Shown piece after piece: positions 33,720 to 44,764 of a stretch of DNA of 64,000 nucleotides. Positions within the stretch are counted from its first letter, which is position 1; the number at the start of each line of letters is the position of its first letter. Both the position numbers and the translations under genes were made by a program. Origin of the DNA: Arion vulgaris (lineage: Eukaryota > Mollusca > Gastropoda > Stylommatophora > Arionidae). The notes under the pieces were generated by a model. That model made no database searches. It was not told where the DNA came from and saw only the letters and a list, made by a program, of their open reading frames with translations. The DNA lies in NCBI GenBank assembly GCA_020796225.1, contig CM036756.1, forward strand, positions 70,105,043 to 70,169,042. Reading direction: 5' to 3'.

Positions 33720-34503
33720 AAGTTGTGTAGTTTGTAGATGATATTGCCTTGTTAAGTAAATACAACCAAGATATGCAAAGAAAAACAGACAACTTGTCAT
33801 CTATAGCATCACAATTTGAACTGCAGATAAGCTATGAAAAAAACAAATATGATAAAGAGATCTATGGCAAGTAATGCAGATTTCACTCTGGAATCTAAAA
33901 TGATAAAAATAACAGAGCAGTTCGCCTATTTAGGTAGCAATTTTGATTGCACAGGAAATGCTAAAAAAGAAATTATGATACGAATTGGCAAAGCAACATC
34001 AGCTTTCAAAAGTCTAAATAAAATATGGAACTGCAAGTTATATAGTATTAAAACTAAATTACGAATTTTTCAATTCAAATGTTGTATCAATCCTAACATA
34101 TGCCAGCGAGAGTTGGAAAATGACTAAAGATATAGAAAGTAAGTTGAATGCATTTGAAAATAGATGTCTGCGAAAAATTATGAATATAAAATAGAACGAA
34201 TTCAGGAGAAGTGATGAAATCAGAGACATGTCTGGTCGACCACTAGTGACAACTGTTAAAAGAAAGAGAAGATGGAGATCTGTTGGACACACCTTGAGGA
34301 GAAATGATCAACGAATATCAAAGCAGGCATTGCAGTGGAATGCAAAGGGTTCAAGAAAGGGAGGACGACCTAAGGAGACCCTGAAACGAACTTTGATGAG
34401 AGAGGCAAGAAATATCGGTCTCAGTTCCATGGAGGAGATTGAGCGAGTTGCCCAAGATAGAGCGGTGTGGAGAAATTGTTTGCAGGCCCTATGTAAAGTA
34501 TAA
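33720..34503 (+). mobile_element. RTE-like LINE 3' half
   Basis: In order: VDDIALLSKYNQDMQRKT (the F/V-x-DD RT motif), a QFAYLGSNFDCTGNAKKEI-like block, SILTYASESWKMTKDIE and NAFENRCLRKIMN. An intact 91-codon frame (34228-34503) follows with VGHTLRRNDQRISKQALQW, GGRPKETLKRTL and VAQDRAVWRNCLQALC. The C-terminus is well preserved, while the RT region has stops and frameshifts. Confidence 0.92.
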
Positions 34504-34537
34504 CGGTACGAGAGGAATTATTATTAATTATTATTAT

Positions 34538-34732
34538 ACTCAAATTTATCCGATGGATAACATGTGTATATTTGTATATATTTGAAATGAAATCAATAGT
34601 TTTATTTTCTAATTTAAAACCAAATTTACAAACGCAAGTAAAAACGCGGCATGCAGCATAAAACCGTTGGGTTGGCAATGTTTTTGAAATTTGTGTCCAT
34701 ATTTTTCGAATGTTGCTTTCTGCTAAAGAACA
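34538..34732 (+). repeat. About 190-bp direct repeat, copy 2
   Basis: Partner of 33446-33640, with scattered substitutions and small indels. It starts about 35 bp after the LINE stop codon. Confidence 0.88.
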
Positions 34733-34928
34733 ATAACCGACAACTTTAATGATTCCAGAAACATGCAGTATAAAAAGACTACCTTCTATGAAGAAGCTTC
34801 ATCTTGCAATGACTGCCGTGTTTGATTGTAATAACTTTAATACGCTAATGTTGTAGTCATTGTTTTAGATGCAATAACCTGAACTGTCGTTCGAAAATTA
34901 GAAACATACGACAATTTCTTTTGTTTTC
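34733..34928. other. Spacer, no gene seen
   Basis: AT-rich spacer before the 17-bp array. Confidence 0.4.
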
Positions 34929-35098
34929 TGAGATACGCATTAGTGTGAGATACGCATTAGTGTGAGATACGCATTAGTGTGAGATATGCATTAGTGTGAG
35001 ATACGCATTAGTGTGAGATATGCATTAGTGTGAGATACGCATTAGTGTGAGATATGCATTAGTGTGAGATACGCATGAGTGTGAGATACGCATTAGTG
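34929..35098. repeat. 17-bp minisatellite, 10 copies
   Basis: The unit is GAGATACGCATTAGTGT; TACGC and TATGC variants alternate in the middle. Confidence 0.96.
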
Positions 35099-35109
35099 TA
35101 GTTGTTAAT

Positions 35110-35370
35110 GAACTCACTTCTTAAGCTAGTTGTCAAAGTTCAATTCCACAGTGGTTATGGAGCATGTTTCCGACCGCAATGGATCTCCGGTCGATCCAGC
35201 CATAATTGGGTACCAGGAAGGAAGTAAGGACAGCCGGCTTGATGTTCACCACATCACCCAACGTGTAGCAATGTTTAATGAAAAATGCGAGTCTAACACC
35301 GTATTACCCAATATATCTCAAGCTATGAAAAAGGGTTCCTTTACTTTTAACCTTAGTTTTGGTTTATGAT
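35110..35370 (+). mobile_element. SINE-G copy 3, best copy
   Basis: It contains a B-box-like AAGTTCAATTCCAC but no A box, so the head is partial. The body includes CCGGTCGATCCAGCC and TTGGGTACCAGG, ending TATGAAAAAGGGTTCC. Confidence 0.72.
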
Positions 35371-35396
35371 CTGTTATTGGTAACTAAACTGACGCA

Positions 35397-35653
35397 GCTC
35401 GAGTGGTTACCAGGGCCCAAATTTGGGGTGTAAAGAATAGAACCACTGTTACCTACCACACATGTCGTAAGAGACGACTAAGGAGGTTTGGCTGAAATCG
35501 GATGCACATGTCCTAAACGTGTAGAAGTCTATGCTTTTAGGGGCCTACCAAACCAATGTGCAACGTATACACGTTCTTGGCAAAGATCAAACATATCACA
35601 AAGAGTGATTAAAATTGGTCGTAAAGAACGAACGCAAAGAAGAAGAAGAAGAA
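35397..35653 (+). mobile_element. SINE-C copy 4, full length
   Basis: CAGCTCGAGTGGTTACCAGG to GAACGCAAAGAAGAAG. Near-identical flanks TAAACTGACG and TAAGCTGACG suggest a 10-bp TSD. Confidence 0.92.
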
Positions 35654-35654
35654 G

Positions 35655-35800
35655 TAAGCTGACGTCATTGCACTCCGGGTAGACCCATAGGTGCTCAGTC
35701 TCCCCCTACAGATTTCGAAGAGTATGCATACTGATGGTTCCTGTGGCTCGCTGATTAAACACACCTCTCACTCTGCCTCGCAGGCACCCAGTTCTACTTG
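35655..35800 (+). repeat. Interspersed repeat R1, copy 2
   Basis: Shares ordered blocks with 17735-17890. It directly follows the SINE-C tail. A 100-codon plus frame runs on to 35993 without a recognisable domain. Confidence 0.65.
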
Positions 35801-36235
35801 TACAACGGGTAACTCCAAACTGCCTAAATCGCTTGAACGATTCAACATCGCTTTTAGTGTCCTCATCCAACAGACAGTCGCGAAGAGACCGAAGAATATC
35901 CCCTTATCCATCTTCAACTCCCCAACAATCGATGCTGTTGATGTAAGCCTGTCCGCTCTCTCATTACCGCAAACACCCGCAAGCCCAGGATAGTATATGT
36001 GTCTTATTCAAATTACAAAATATCTCTTCTACAGAATTGAGAACGATATTTCTCGCCTTTCTCACTAAAATTCATTTCAGGGTTTCTCAATAGCGCCCTT
36101 TCTATCTTGTAACCTTTGCCTCCCACTTCAATGCATGTGGTCCACTTACACCAGCATCCAAGACAAACTGTATGGCGTGGCTGATGATCTGAGACAGACG
36201 GCTGCCTTTGTTAGAGAATCCGAAATCCCAATCTA
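35801..36235. other. Intergenic DNA, no gene seen
   Basis: Nothing recognised apart from the R1 frame running in. Confidence 0.4.
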
Positions 36236-36239
36236 GTGA

Positions 36240-36350
36240 GAACGCAGAAGAAGAAGAATTCTTTGATATTTTCTTCTCAGAGTATGCCAAACATATCTCC
36301 ATCTTCTCTTTTTTTTTAACAGTTGTTACTAATGGTTGATCATACATTTT
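36240..36350 (-). mobile_element. LINE C-terminal fragment
   Basis: The minus strand reads DQPLVTTVKKKEKMEICLAY, a diverged form of the RPLVTTVKRKRRWR..GHT block at 34228. Only about 30 codons remain. Confidence 0.6.
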
Positions 36351-36489
36351 TCTGATTTTATATCAGGCCCTGAATTAGCCCCATTTTATATTTGCCGACA
36401 TATCTCACTTTTTAATTGTCTTCTCCAGCAGTTTATTTTTTTTAAAATATACTTTGAGATAATATCTGAAATGATTGTCTATTGTCTGT

Positions 36490-37020
36490 TCCCAGGTGGA
36501 AGATGTAGTTGGCTGTCCACTTTTGCCGTTGAGCATAGGGGTGGGAGCTTTAATTTGCGTTCTAGGGTCAGATGAGTCGCCCTTGTTGTGTTATATCCGT
36601 GTTTATGTAGTGTGGTCTTGATATTGTCCATCCATCTTTTCTTGGTCTTCCCTTAGCTTTAGTACCCGATCTCTTTTATTGTATGCTGTTATTGGTGGTT
36701 GGTTGTATTTCATTCTCATTAAATGTCCAAACCACTGCATTTGTTGTCTTTCGATGTATTCGGTGCATGAAGTTATGCCCACTCTGCTTCTGATGTCCTC
36801 ATTTCGTAGTCTGTCTTTCCTGGTGACTCCCACTGCCTTCCTCAAGGATTTCATTTCAAACGTAGTGAGCTTTCTGTGGTGTGTTGCTATCAGAGACCAA
36901 CTTTGGCACTGGTAACAAAGTGTTGGTAGGAAAATACTTTTTATCATCTGTCTTTTCACTTCCATCTTGATCTTTGGGTGTTGTAGTAATGGTGCTAGCT
37001 GGTAGGTCACTGCATTTGCT
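36490..37020 (-). mobile_element. LINE ORF2 C-terminus
   Basis: A 135-codon minus frame (37010-36603) reads TYQLAPLLQHPKIKMEVKRQ, FLPTLCYQCQSW, GVTRKDRLRNEDIRSRVGIT and QQMQWFGHLMRM. It is the same family as 23255 and more intact. The 3' region beyond the frame matches that copy as well. Confidence 0.9.
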
Positions 37021-37224
37021 TTTTGAAATGATTGTAAGTATTTGTTACGTAAATTAATATCGTTTTTGTTAACATATATATAAATATTACTTTTGCGTAA
37101 TCATTTAAATTGATTACTTTGAACCTAAATAACACTGTCCGCAACCTTAGCAGTAGATAGGAACCCCCACCGAAGATCCTTGCCTGCGGCCCGCTTCAGG
37201 AAGTAGGGGCCATGCCATACCCCC
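37021..37224. other. Spacer, no gene seen
   Basis: AT-rich, then a G/C-richer stretch near 37150-37220 with no recognised element. Confidence 0.4.
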
Positions 37225-37615
37225 ACTAATGGTAGTGATTGATTGATTTATATGATAGGATCATCATCATTGCACTTCGGTGAGTAACCATGTGTGCTCC
37301 GATCTCTTTCTTACACAGAAAGATCGCAGCTTCAGTGCACGAACTCCGTAGCACCGGCGAGGGTTCTCGGTGTAATTTTGAAGATGGTGAAGATATTTAT
37401 GTAGGAAATTTATTTTTATTTTTTTTCTAATGAATATTGCCGGACAGCGGCTTTCCAGCCTTCTGTTCTCGATTTTTGAACTGCCAAGGGTTCTTTTACT
37501 TGCTCAAATTGAAAACGGGACCTACATTTTATCGTCCGTCTCCGATAGGACTAGGAGCTCGATCTCACTTACACTGAGATCAGGGATCTCTGGAGAAAAT
37601 ATCCACTAATGGTTT
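37225..37615 (-). mobile_element. SINE-F copy with (TGAT)n tail
   Basis: TGATTGATTGAT...ATCATCATCATTGCACTTCGG, GTCCGTCTCCGATAGGAC and CACTGAGATCAGGGATCTCTGG match the copy at 27360. The tRNA-like head is lost. Confidence 0.88.
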
Positions 37616-37712
37616 GTTAACATGTAGTGTTACTGAAATAGAAAACGATCACATTGCATCTGATGGTTTTTTAATATATATACATAATTGTTGTACGCTA
37701 GTGTTGCTTTGA

Positions 37713-38095
37713 GAATAAATGTCTACGAAAATTATTAAAAGTAAAATGGAGTGATTTCGTTTCTAACAACACAGTGAGAGATAGAACACACCAACAACCC
37801 GTATCAAATATTATAAGGAAACGAAGGTGGAAATATTTAGGTCATGTTCTTAGATCAGACGAAAAGAGACTAAATCAACAAGTCCTTATGTGGACACCAG
37901 TTGGGAAAAGAAAACGTGGAAGACCTAAGACCACTCTTCGAAGAACAATCCAACAAGAAAGTAAACTATTGGGATGTAAAACCATACAAGATCTCCAACT
38001 ACTAGCAAAGAACCGTATCACATGGAGATCTAAAACCTCTGGCCTATGTGTCGCCTTTGGCACGAAAGGAACTAACGCTAGTGTTATATAGTCAT
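37713..38095 (+). mobile_element. RTE-like LINE C-terminus
   Basis: An uninterrupted frame ends at about 38091. It reads ENKCLRKLLKVKWSDFV, RKRRWKYLGHVLRSDEKRLN, GKRKRGRPKTTLRR and LAKNRITWRSKTSGLC. These are standard post-RT motifs with no internal stop, so this is one of the youngest LINE ends here. It is truncated on the 5' side. Confidence 0.88.
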
Positions 38096-38610
38096 TTGAC
38101 GTCATCAATATCTGCAGTGCACTATACAATAATACTACAGTTGGCACTCTTAACAATTTCATCTTTACAGACAAGCTAACACTAACTTCAACATTTCTCC
38201 TCTGCTAATCCAGCAAACACGGCCAGTAACCACACCCAATACAATTATATCCAAATAGCATTATATTATTCAAACAATTTCATATTTTCATGTGTAGTAA
38301 TTGATCGTCCAGCGTGACAATCATTTCAATTAGAACATATGTAGTAGTCCTCCTTCTTCGTTACATTCGATTTCATCTTGGACGCAGACATTTCATAGTT
38401 TTTGTTATTAATTATTCCCTCACGTCAGTATAATGGGACGCTTGGTCTAGGAAATATGACAAGAAAAACACTATTAACGATTATCAATATAGTCGATTTC
38501 TCATATAATTGTTCGATTCAGCATTATAACTATCTTACCTGTTCTTCTGATATTACTAAGGAATGTTTAGAAAATGTTTAGGAATGTATGTAATAAAAAT
38601 ATCATTACTG
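38096..38610. other. Intergenic DNA, no gene seen
   Basis: AT-rich sequence without recognised repeats. Confidence 0.45.
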
Positions 38611-38614
38611 CATG

Positions 38615-38830
38615 CAGTACCGCTTTTAGGGCTGTGTAGGACAGGTGGGACGTGAACCTGAGGAATTTAAAGTCCGCATAGTTAGTGCAGTCGCCGCGAA
38701 GCTGTTCAGGTTATAATTTTTCATTATGTTCCCAACAGAAAAAAACCTTGGATTTACAGTGAATTGAACGTGGGTTTCCAGCATGAGAGCCACGCTCTAA
38801 TCCAGTCGACCAGATGCTGCTAGCACAATA
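38615..38830 (-). mobile_element. SINE-H copy 1, tRNA-derived
   Basis: On the minus strand, A-box-like TGGTCGACTGGATTAG and B-box-like CGTTCAATTCAC are followed by AAATCCAA, GGCGACTG.ACTA and GTCCCACCTGTCCTA, ending AAAAGCGGTA. Copy 2 lies at 39010 in inverted orientation. Confidence 0.75.
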
Positions 38831-38848
38831 TTATGTGATGTTAGTAAA

Positions 38849-38907
38849 CAGGGACGTGCGGTATATTTTCTCAGTATCATGCAAGTCTTTGAAATGCCGC
38901 CCCTGAA
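38849..38907. mobile_element. Possible very short hAT-like MITE
   Basis: CAGGGACGTGCGG...CCGCCCCTG in about 58 bp. The inner block with TATTTTCTCA.TATCATGCAAGTC recurs inverted near 54245-54300. No convincing 8-bp TSD was found. Confidence 0.4.
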
Positions 38908-39009
38908 ATGTTTTATAAATGATTGTAATACACAATTTTAAAAAATAAAAGTGTGTGATGGTAATACATTTTGAGAGAATGTTTAATAACAGGTGGAGTG
39001 TCTTGTCGA

Positions 39010-39225
39010 GTGTATTAACGCAAGAAGATGAAGAAGGCTCACATTCGGGAGACCCGAGGTCGATCCCAGGTAAATCCAATTTTTTTCTCCCAGGGAATAA
39101 AGAAAAACATCATAAACTGAAAAGTTTCCCGGCGACTGGACTAGCCATATGGCAATTAAGTTCTACAGGCGCATGTCCCACCTGTCCTAGACCGCCTAAA
39201 AAGCGGTATTACAGGTAGGAACGGC
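39010..39225 (+). mobile_element. SINE-H copy 2
   Basis: B-box-like GAGGTCGATCCCAGG, AAATCCAATTTTTTTC, GGCGACTGGACTAG, GTCCCACCTGTCCTAGACCG and AAAAAGCGGTATTAC. It appears to sit inside the 44-bp array: one array-like unit lies on its left at 38950-38992. Confidence 0.78.
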
Positions 39226-39249
39226 GGTTGCTTTTTCGTCAATTTAGTA

Positions 39250-39745
39250 ACAGTGTGTTATGGTAATACAGCACTTTGGGAGCCTGTTTAGTAACAGTGT
39301 GTTATGGTAATACAGCACTTTGGGAGACTGTTTAGTAACAGTGTGTTATGGTAATACAGCACTTTGGGAGACTGTTTAGTAACAGTGTGTGATGGTAATA
39401 CAGCACTTTGAGAGACTGTTTAGTAACAGTGTGTTATGGTAATACAGCACTTTGAGAGACTGTTTAGTAACAGTGTGTTATGGTAATACAGCACTTTGAG
39501 AGACTGTTTAGTAACAGTGTGTTATGGTGATACAACAATTTAAGTAAATATTTAGTAATAGTGTGTTATGGTGATACAACAATTTAAGTAAATGTTTAGT
39601 AACAGTGTGTTATGGTGATACAACAATTTAAGGAAATATTTAGTAACAGTGTGTTATGGTGATACAATAATTTAAGGAAATGCTTAGTAACAGTGTGTTA
39701 TGGTGATAAACAATTTAAGGAAATATTTAGTAACAGTGTGTTATG
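39250..39745. repeat. 44-bp minisatellite, two variant blocks
   Basis: About 11 units start AGTAACAGTGTGTTATGGT. The left block has AATACAGCACTTTG(G/A)GAGAC and the right block GATACAACAATTTAAG(T/G)AAA, so one array holds two homogenised sub-families. Confidence 0.94.
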
Positions 39746-40205
39746 ACGTTTGGTCTTTTGTAAAACTTCATTTCAAAATCTGTATATTAAAAAAATTATT
39801 ATTTATTTTAATTTATTGCCGACGTTATATAAAAAGGGTATAACTGGAAGGACTCACTTTATTACACCGGGTTTCCCCATCTGGCTCCGTCGCTGACGAT
39901 AGAAATCTAGACGGTAGTTATCTACAAGCTAATAATACAATTCGCACTGAATAATTAAGCATATGTCTCAGTGAATTCACGATGAACAGGAAGTCTTCAA
40001 AGTTTTCTCTCCATAGTATACGGCTTGCTTCAACCTGCCTGCAGGGCACATGATTGTTGTTTAGTTCCTAGTCTTATAACTTTCTATCATGCGGGACACT
40101 GCTGGAGGCTTATCTAACTCAGACATAACGACAAAACCCTTGGGAACTATGGAATGCACTAGTTATCTCCCTATATCAAGCCATTGATATAATAAATATC
40201 CAGTA
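39746..40205. other. Intergenic DNA with SINE-B remnant
   Basis: 39840-39905 resembles the SINE-B 3' end (minus): TTACACCGGGTTTCCCCATC and GGCTCCGTCG. The rest shows nothing. Confidence 0.5.
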
Positions 40206-40208
40206 ATA

Positions 40209-40231
40209 GTGTGTGTGTGTGTGTGTGTATT
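40209..40231. repeat. (GT)n microsatellite
   Basis: About 10 GT dinucleotides. Confidence 0.93.
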
Positions 40232-40790
40232 TTAAAAAATATGATTCTCTGTGCTTTCTCAAGATTTACATTTTTCATCAATAACTTCGTTATGTTTTAC
40301 CTTCTCGAAATTCTACTACTCATAGTATGTCTAGTCCAAAAATAGCTATATTCGCGCGCAAATTTTTTTACGCATTTTGAGAATAACTTCATACAATATG
40401 TTCTTTCGGTGAACTTCTCTGCAGCACTTCGGATAACATAATTACGTTCACAGCCTCCAGCAAACAGACTTCTTATCTGTATTGTATTCTACTCTTGGCA
40501 AGAAAACTTTTTACTAACATATACAGGTTTTCTAAATTGATTTACAAAGTTTTAGTATGTTAGGTAAATAGAAGGAGTTTAGAAGCAAAGAGAGCAAACG
40601 TGTTGAAATTGTGATTACGAAAATAAAAGAGAAGCTCATTGAATGAGCGAAGAGTGTTGAAGTGGTGGATATGCGCAGCGTCAATGTATATTGTTGTGAT
40701 ATTTATGGTGACTATTCAATTCGATCTGCGCATATGTTTTTTTACTATTCGTCAAATAAAGTGGGTTTTTTTTAGTTGAAATATCGACTT
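40232..40790. other. Intergenic DNA, no gene seen
   Basis: AT-rich sequence without recognised repeats. Confidence 0.45.
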
Positions 40791-40794
40791 TGTA

Positions 40795-41115
40795 TACTCA
40801 TCATTATCAAGTGCCGTGCCGGCTGGTGTAGCCGATCATGGATCTCCACAAATCTCTGTCGTTGGTGTTTGCTATCAACTCAGATGTTGACGCTCTAACA
40901 TGCCATGAAGTCAGGCTATCCAAAATTGTTTCTCTCTTGTCTTCCTCTGTCTCGTCTACCCTCGACTTTACCGGTTGTTACAACGGGTTCTAAGCTTCCC
41001 CTCATCACTTGCCCGAAAAATGATGACTGCCTCTTTCTTATATTGATGATAAGCTGTCTCTGTGTCTTGATCTCATTCAATGCCCCAACCTTAGTCATTT
41101 TCGTAGGGAGGGAGT
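40795..41115 (-). mobile_element. LINE C-terminal relic
   Basis: The minus strand reads ALNEIKTQRQLIINIRKRQS, then FFGQVMRGSLEPVVTTGK and EGRRDRGRQE. It is the same family and region as the relic at 32940-33230, including the downstream ...DRLHQPARHL remnant. Confidence 0.85.
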
Positions 41116-41189
41116 TATTTTTGTATACTACTGTTCTCAATAGAACTATGCCACTTTGTGGGTTCTTTTTATTCCTCTGTTATTTGTAA

Positions 41190-41375
41190 TTATATTGATA
41201 ACGTTCTACCCTATCAAAGTATATTGATAACGTTCTACCCTATCAAAGTATATTGATAACGTTCTACCCTATCAATGTATATTGATAACGTTCTACCCTA
41301 TCAATGTATATTGATAACGTTCTACCCTATCAATGTATATTGATAACGTTCTACCCTATCAATGTATATTGATTT
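41190..41375. repeat. 29-bp minisatellite, 6 copies
   Basis: The unit is TATATTGATAACGTTCTACC, then CTATCAA(A/T)G. Variant A occurs in early copies, T in later ones. Confidence 0.96.
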
Positions 41376-41489
41376 ATTGCACAAAAGATATGTCACAAAC
41401 GTTTACAATTATATTTATAGTTCAACTAGAATACAAGGTAGACATGAGGATCGTTAATAAAATGTCATCTTAAGCTAAATAAATGTTCT

Positions 41490-41740
41490 TCTTCTTCTTT
41501 GCGTTCGTTCTTTACGAGCAATTTTAATCACTCTTTGTGATATGTTTGATCTTTGCCAAGAACGTGTATACATTGCACATTGGTTTGGTAGGCCCCTAAA
41601 CGCATAGACTTCTACACGTTTAGGACACGTGCATCCGATTTCAGCCAAATCTCCTTAGTCGCCTCTTACGACATGCGTGGCAGGCAACAGTGGTTCTATT
41701 CTTGACACCCCAAATTTGGGCCCCGGTAACCACTTGGGCG
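41490..41740 (-). mobile_element. SINE-C copy 5, full length, 11-bp TSD
   Basis: Minus-strand order matches the family from CCCAAGTGGTTACCGGGGCCC to GAACGCAAAGAAGAAGAAG. A perfect repeat ATAAATGTTCT flanks it (41479-41489 and 41741-41751). Confidence 0.95.
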
Positions 41741-41751
41741 ATAAATGTTCT

Positions 41752-41995
41752 AAAGCCGAAGGATTGAATTCATTGCATCGGGTTTTACCCCATATGGCTC
41801 GGTCTCTCTCCGCAGAAATGGTACGCTACCTGCCAAGAGTATTCCACCAAGCATATCTCTGTAGCTCCGGTAACAATCATAGTGGTCTCTAGAAAAACAC
41901 ACCCGTCAACAGAACGGCGTGATTCGGATTCGAACCCGTGACCTTCGGAACGAAAGACAATGACTCAACCCCCTTAGCAACAGAGACCCTCTCCA
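41752..41995 (-). mobile_element. SINE-B copy 5
   Basis: Minus strand: GTCTCTGTTGCTAAGGGGG (A-box relic), B box GGGTTCGAATCC and the full body to ATGAATTCAATCCTTCGG. SINE-C copy 5 inserted at its 3' boundary. Confidence 0.88.
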
Positions 41996-42710
41996 AGAGG
42001 ATCAATGTTGTCCATTTCTCCATCAACTTGATATCCATGTGATGATGATGTTAGATTTTATAGAATGAAGAGAAAGGAATCCATTCTACATACGCAGCCA
42101 TCATGCATTGCCTAGTACATCTTCCACTGACAACAACATAAGCACATAATGAGACGTCTTTGTATATTTCATACGTTCTTTATTGATGGTAAATACAGTC
42201 TGATCAAACACGTCCATCTTTCCCAAAGTATTCCTGTCGATTGTCTCTTTGTTTGTTTACTAACTAGCAACAGTTACTAAATCGTCACTATTTGAATACA
42301 CAAAAACGTCATGTCTCGTAGTTATGTGTTGCATTCTTCTAAGAGAGTGCAACACATAGTCTCAACTATTAAATATCTAACTATACTAAACTAGCTATCT
42401 GGCTAACTGTCCGTTCCTGAGCTGCCGCCTGGGGGATCCACTACAGGAGTAATATTAAACCACGAAGTAAGTACAATTTTGGAGTAACTAAAAGATCAAG
42501 ACATGGGATCAGTGATCATACATTATAAAAACAGACAACTGCAGAAACAGAGACAGAAAACCAACCAAACTACTCATGAAGATACGGATGCCATAAAGAC
42601 ACAAGATCGAATTCAGTGAAAAAAAAACATTTCTCTGCCTTGTTACTATGACATTTGTTTAAAAGCAAAAAAACATTACTTTAAAAAATGTCATACGTGT
42701 TACTTTATGA
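41996..42710. other. Intergenic DNA with short hairpin
   Basis: No gene seen. TATGTGTTGCA near 42320 and its perfect complement TGCAACACATA near 42348 form a short stem with a loop of about 13 nt. Confidence 0.45.
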
Positions 42711-43110
42711 TCACACACAGTTGATGTATGGCGAGCTTGAAGAGGGAAGACGTTCAGCTGGTGGACAGAAAATACGCCTTAAAGACAGTCTTATAAAGAG
42801 TCTCTGAAATGCTTCGATATAGAGACCACGTGTTGGGAATCCCTGGCCTAAGATCGTCAAATTTGGTGCTGTACCAACACAAGAGATGCTCGTGTAGCTG
42901 AGAATCGTCATGCCGTTGATGCACAGAAAAAAACGAGCTGAGGGAAAAAAATAGAACACACAACACCTACGTGTCTAACCTTGATAGGATTGGACTCTAC
43001 AGTCATCTCCGCAAACACCAGAGAGGTGCAGCAGCACACGTATGAGGCTGTTGTCATCATCGTTTACGATAGACAGCTGTTATTGTGATCAATCAAGATT
43101 CTACACAAGA
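42711..43110 (+). mobile_element. LINE C-terminus with Cys/His finger relic
   Basis: With a few stops the plus strand reads LYGELEEGRRSAGGQKIRLK, DSLIKSL.CFDIETTCWESLA, then DRIGLYSHLRKHQ. This order (oligo-KRYKD-type block, W..A.DR-type block, then a zinc finger ending SRIGLYSH.R) is standard for a group of endonuclease-RT LINEs. It is related to 19430. Confidence 0.82.
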
Positions 43111-43830
43111 GGACAGTTATTCATTGCCAGAACGAGTATAGATTTTACGGATAGCACTTCACAGACAACACTAAACCAACGTGTTCACGCTAAATCTTAT
43201 TCCAACTCCAGATGAAATATACACCAAGCCGTATATCAACTCAACTAACACAATTGAGATACATTCACATATACAGAACGGTTACTACAAAATATAATGA
43301 TAGTTATAAAGCGTTACGAGAAACGTGCTATATTGTTGATGTTTTCAATAGATCGAGATATGGCGCATTCACTCCAAAAAAGAGGTATGCTAGTGAAATA
43401 AAAGATGAACAAAACAATTAGACTGGACAGAGATGTTTTAGAAGAAAGACAAGATTGGTTTCATATTATATATTAACGAATCGTTTACTCGAATTGTCCC
43501 AAACAAAGACTTACTTGTACAGTTATTGAGATATTGGTTTGGAATGTCTACATCTTCATGTGACTCGGGTATTGTTCATTTATGAATTTGGGTCTGAGAT
43601 TAAACATTAGGGTGGACAATTTTAATTCGGTCATAACGAGCTTTATCTATTTCCTTATCTGTCTTTTGACACTCCCCACCACCATACGCTGTCGTTCCCA
43701 CCACATTAAGCGACCGTTATGGAAATCCATCAGAATGGCTAAGATATGTATCTGATCATTCGTTATTGTAAAATTGGGGCATATATCAGCATTGAGAAAC
43801 ATTTGCTTATAAACGACAGCATTTCCCGGA
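43111..43830. other. Intergenic DNA, no gene seen
   Basis: Only short frames; no recognised element. Confidence 0.45.
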
Positions 43831-43839
43831 AACTGATAT

Positions 43840-43950
43840 GTTTTTGCTCATATTAAACGTCACAGTGGTTTAGAGAGAACAGTAATTGAGGGCATGGTTC
43901 CGGGAAAACGAGGCAGGGGGCGAACAAGAAAACAGAGGTAAAAGAAACAT
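43840..43950 (+). mobile_element. LINE C-terminal fragment
   Basis: The plus strand reads SGLERTVIEGMVPGKRGRGR, the same motif as at 55431-55560. About 30 codons survive. Confidence 0.78.
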
Positions 43951-44054
43951 TGTATTAGATGTAAGATAAGACGGGAGTACATGCTAGAGACCGACAGCTT
44001 GTCAAGTGAACTATAATGAAAACAACGTTTCCCAAAATCATGCTACTCATATAT

Positions 44055-44213
44055 AACGAGTGAGGTAACAAGTGAGGTAACGAGTGAGGTAACGAGTGAG
44101 GTAACGAGTGAGGTAACAAGTGAGGTAACGAGTGAGGTAACGAGTGAGGTAACAAGTGAGGTAACAGGTGAGGTAACGAGTGAGGTAACGAGTGAGGTAA
44201 CGAGTGAGGTATA
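44055..44213. repeat. 12-bp repeat, 13 copies
   Basis: The unit is GAGTGAGGTAAC, with sporadic CAAGTG variants. The minus frame reads an LPHS tetrapeptide repeat by chance of period. Confidence 0.96.
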
Positions 44214-44760
44214 CATAACGTGTTGCTAAATAAGCTCTACAGGTCTGAGTTCTTGTAAATCTCGCTTGCAGATATCAAGAACATTGGTTTCAAATGAGGT
44301 CGTTTTCATTACCTTTTTTTTTAAACAATCTTGAACATATTTTATTTTATTTATTTTGTTAACCGTTTGTAAAAGATTATACGAAAATAATTTCGGGTTT
44401 GTAACAAATTTTGTTCCATTAACTGCAACGAATTTGCTAAAGATATTGTTTTTATTCTGTTTTGTTGTATTGCAAACAGGAGCAAAAATAGTCGCCAAAT
44501 TGCGATGATATTTAAGATATGCTATCGCATGCCAAAAGAATGGAAAAAATATCCAATTGTTTTATTCTTGGCACCAGGAAATCCACAGCAGAATCAAAGG
44601 ACGTGTTTGCATTGCAAATTGCCAGCCCATGAGTACCAAGATTTTATTAAATGTCCCTACGTTTACACTTATCAGAATTTAGGGAACATAATTAACTAAA
44701 ATCCTGCCAATATTGACAAAGACAAATTTGTACATAAGTATTGTATCTACAGTTGGAGAC
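44214..44760. other. Region with two unrecognised opposing frames
   Basis: A 90-codon minus frame (44226-44498) and a 64-codon plus frame (44505-44699) sit back to back. I recognise neither. The plus frame has one CxxC (TCLHCKLP). No start context or splice logic supports a gene. Confidence 0.35.
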
Positions 44761-44764
44761 ATTT

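Noticed and set aside
33446..34732. LTR retrotransposon with 190-bp LTRs
   Set aside because: The interior is a non-LTR LINE fragment; no primer-binding site, polypurine tract, protease or integrase was seen.
44226..44699. Two back-to-back frames as a possible small gene pair
   Set aside because: No recognised domain, start context or splice evidence; ordinary for AT-rich DNA.
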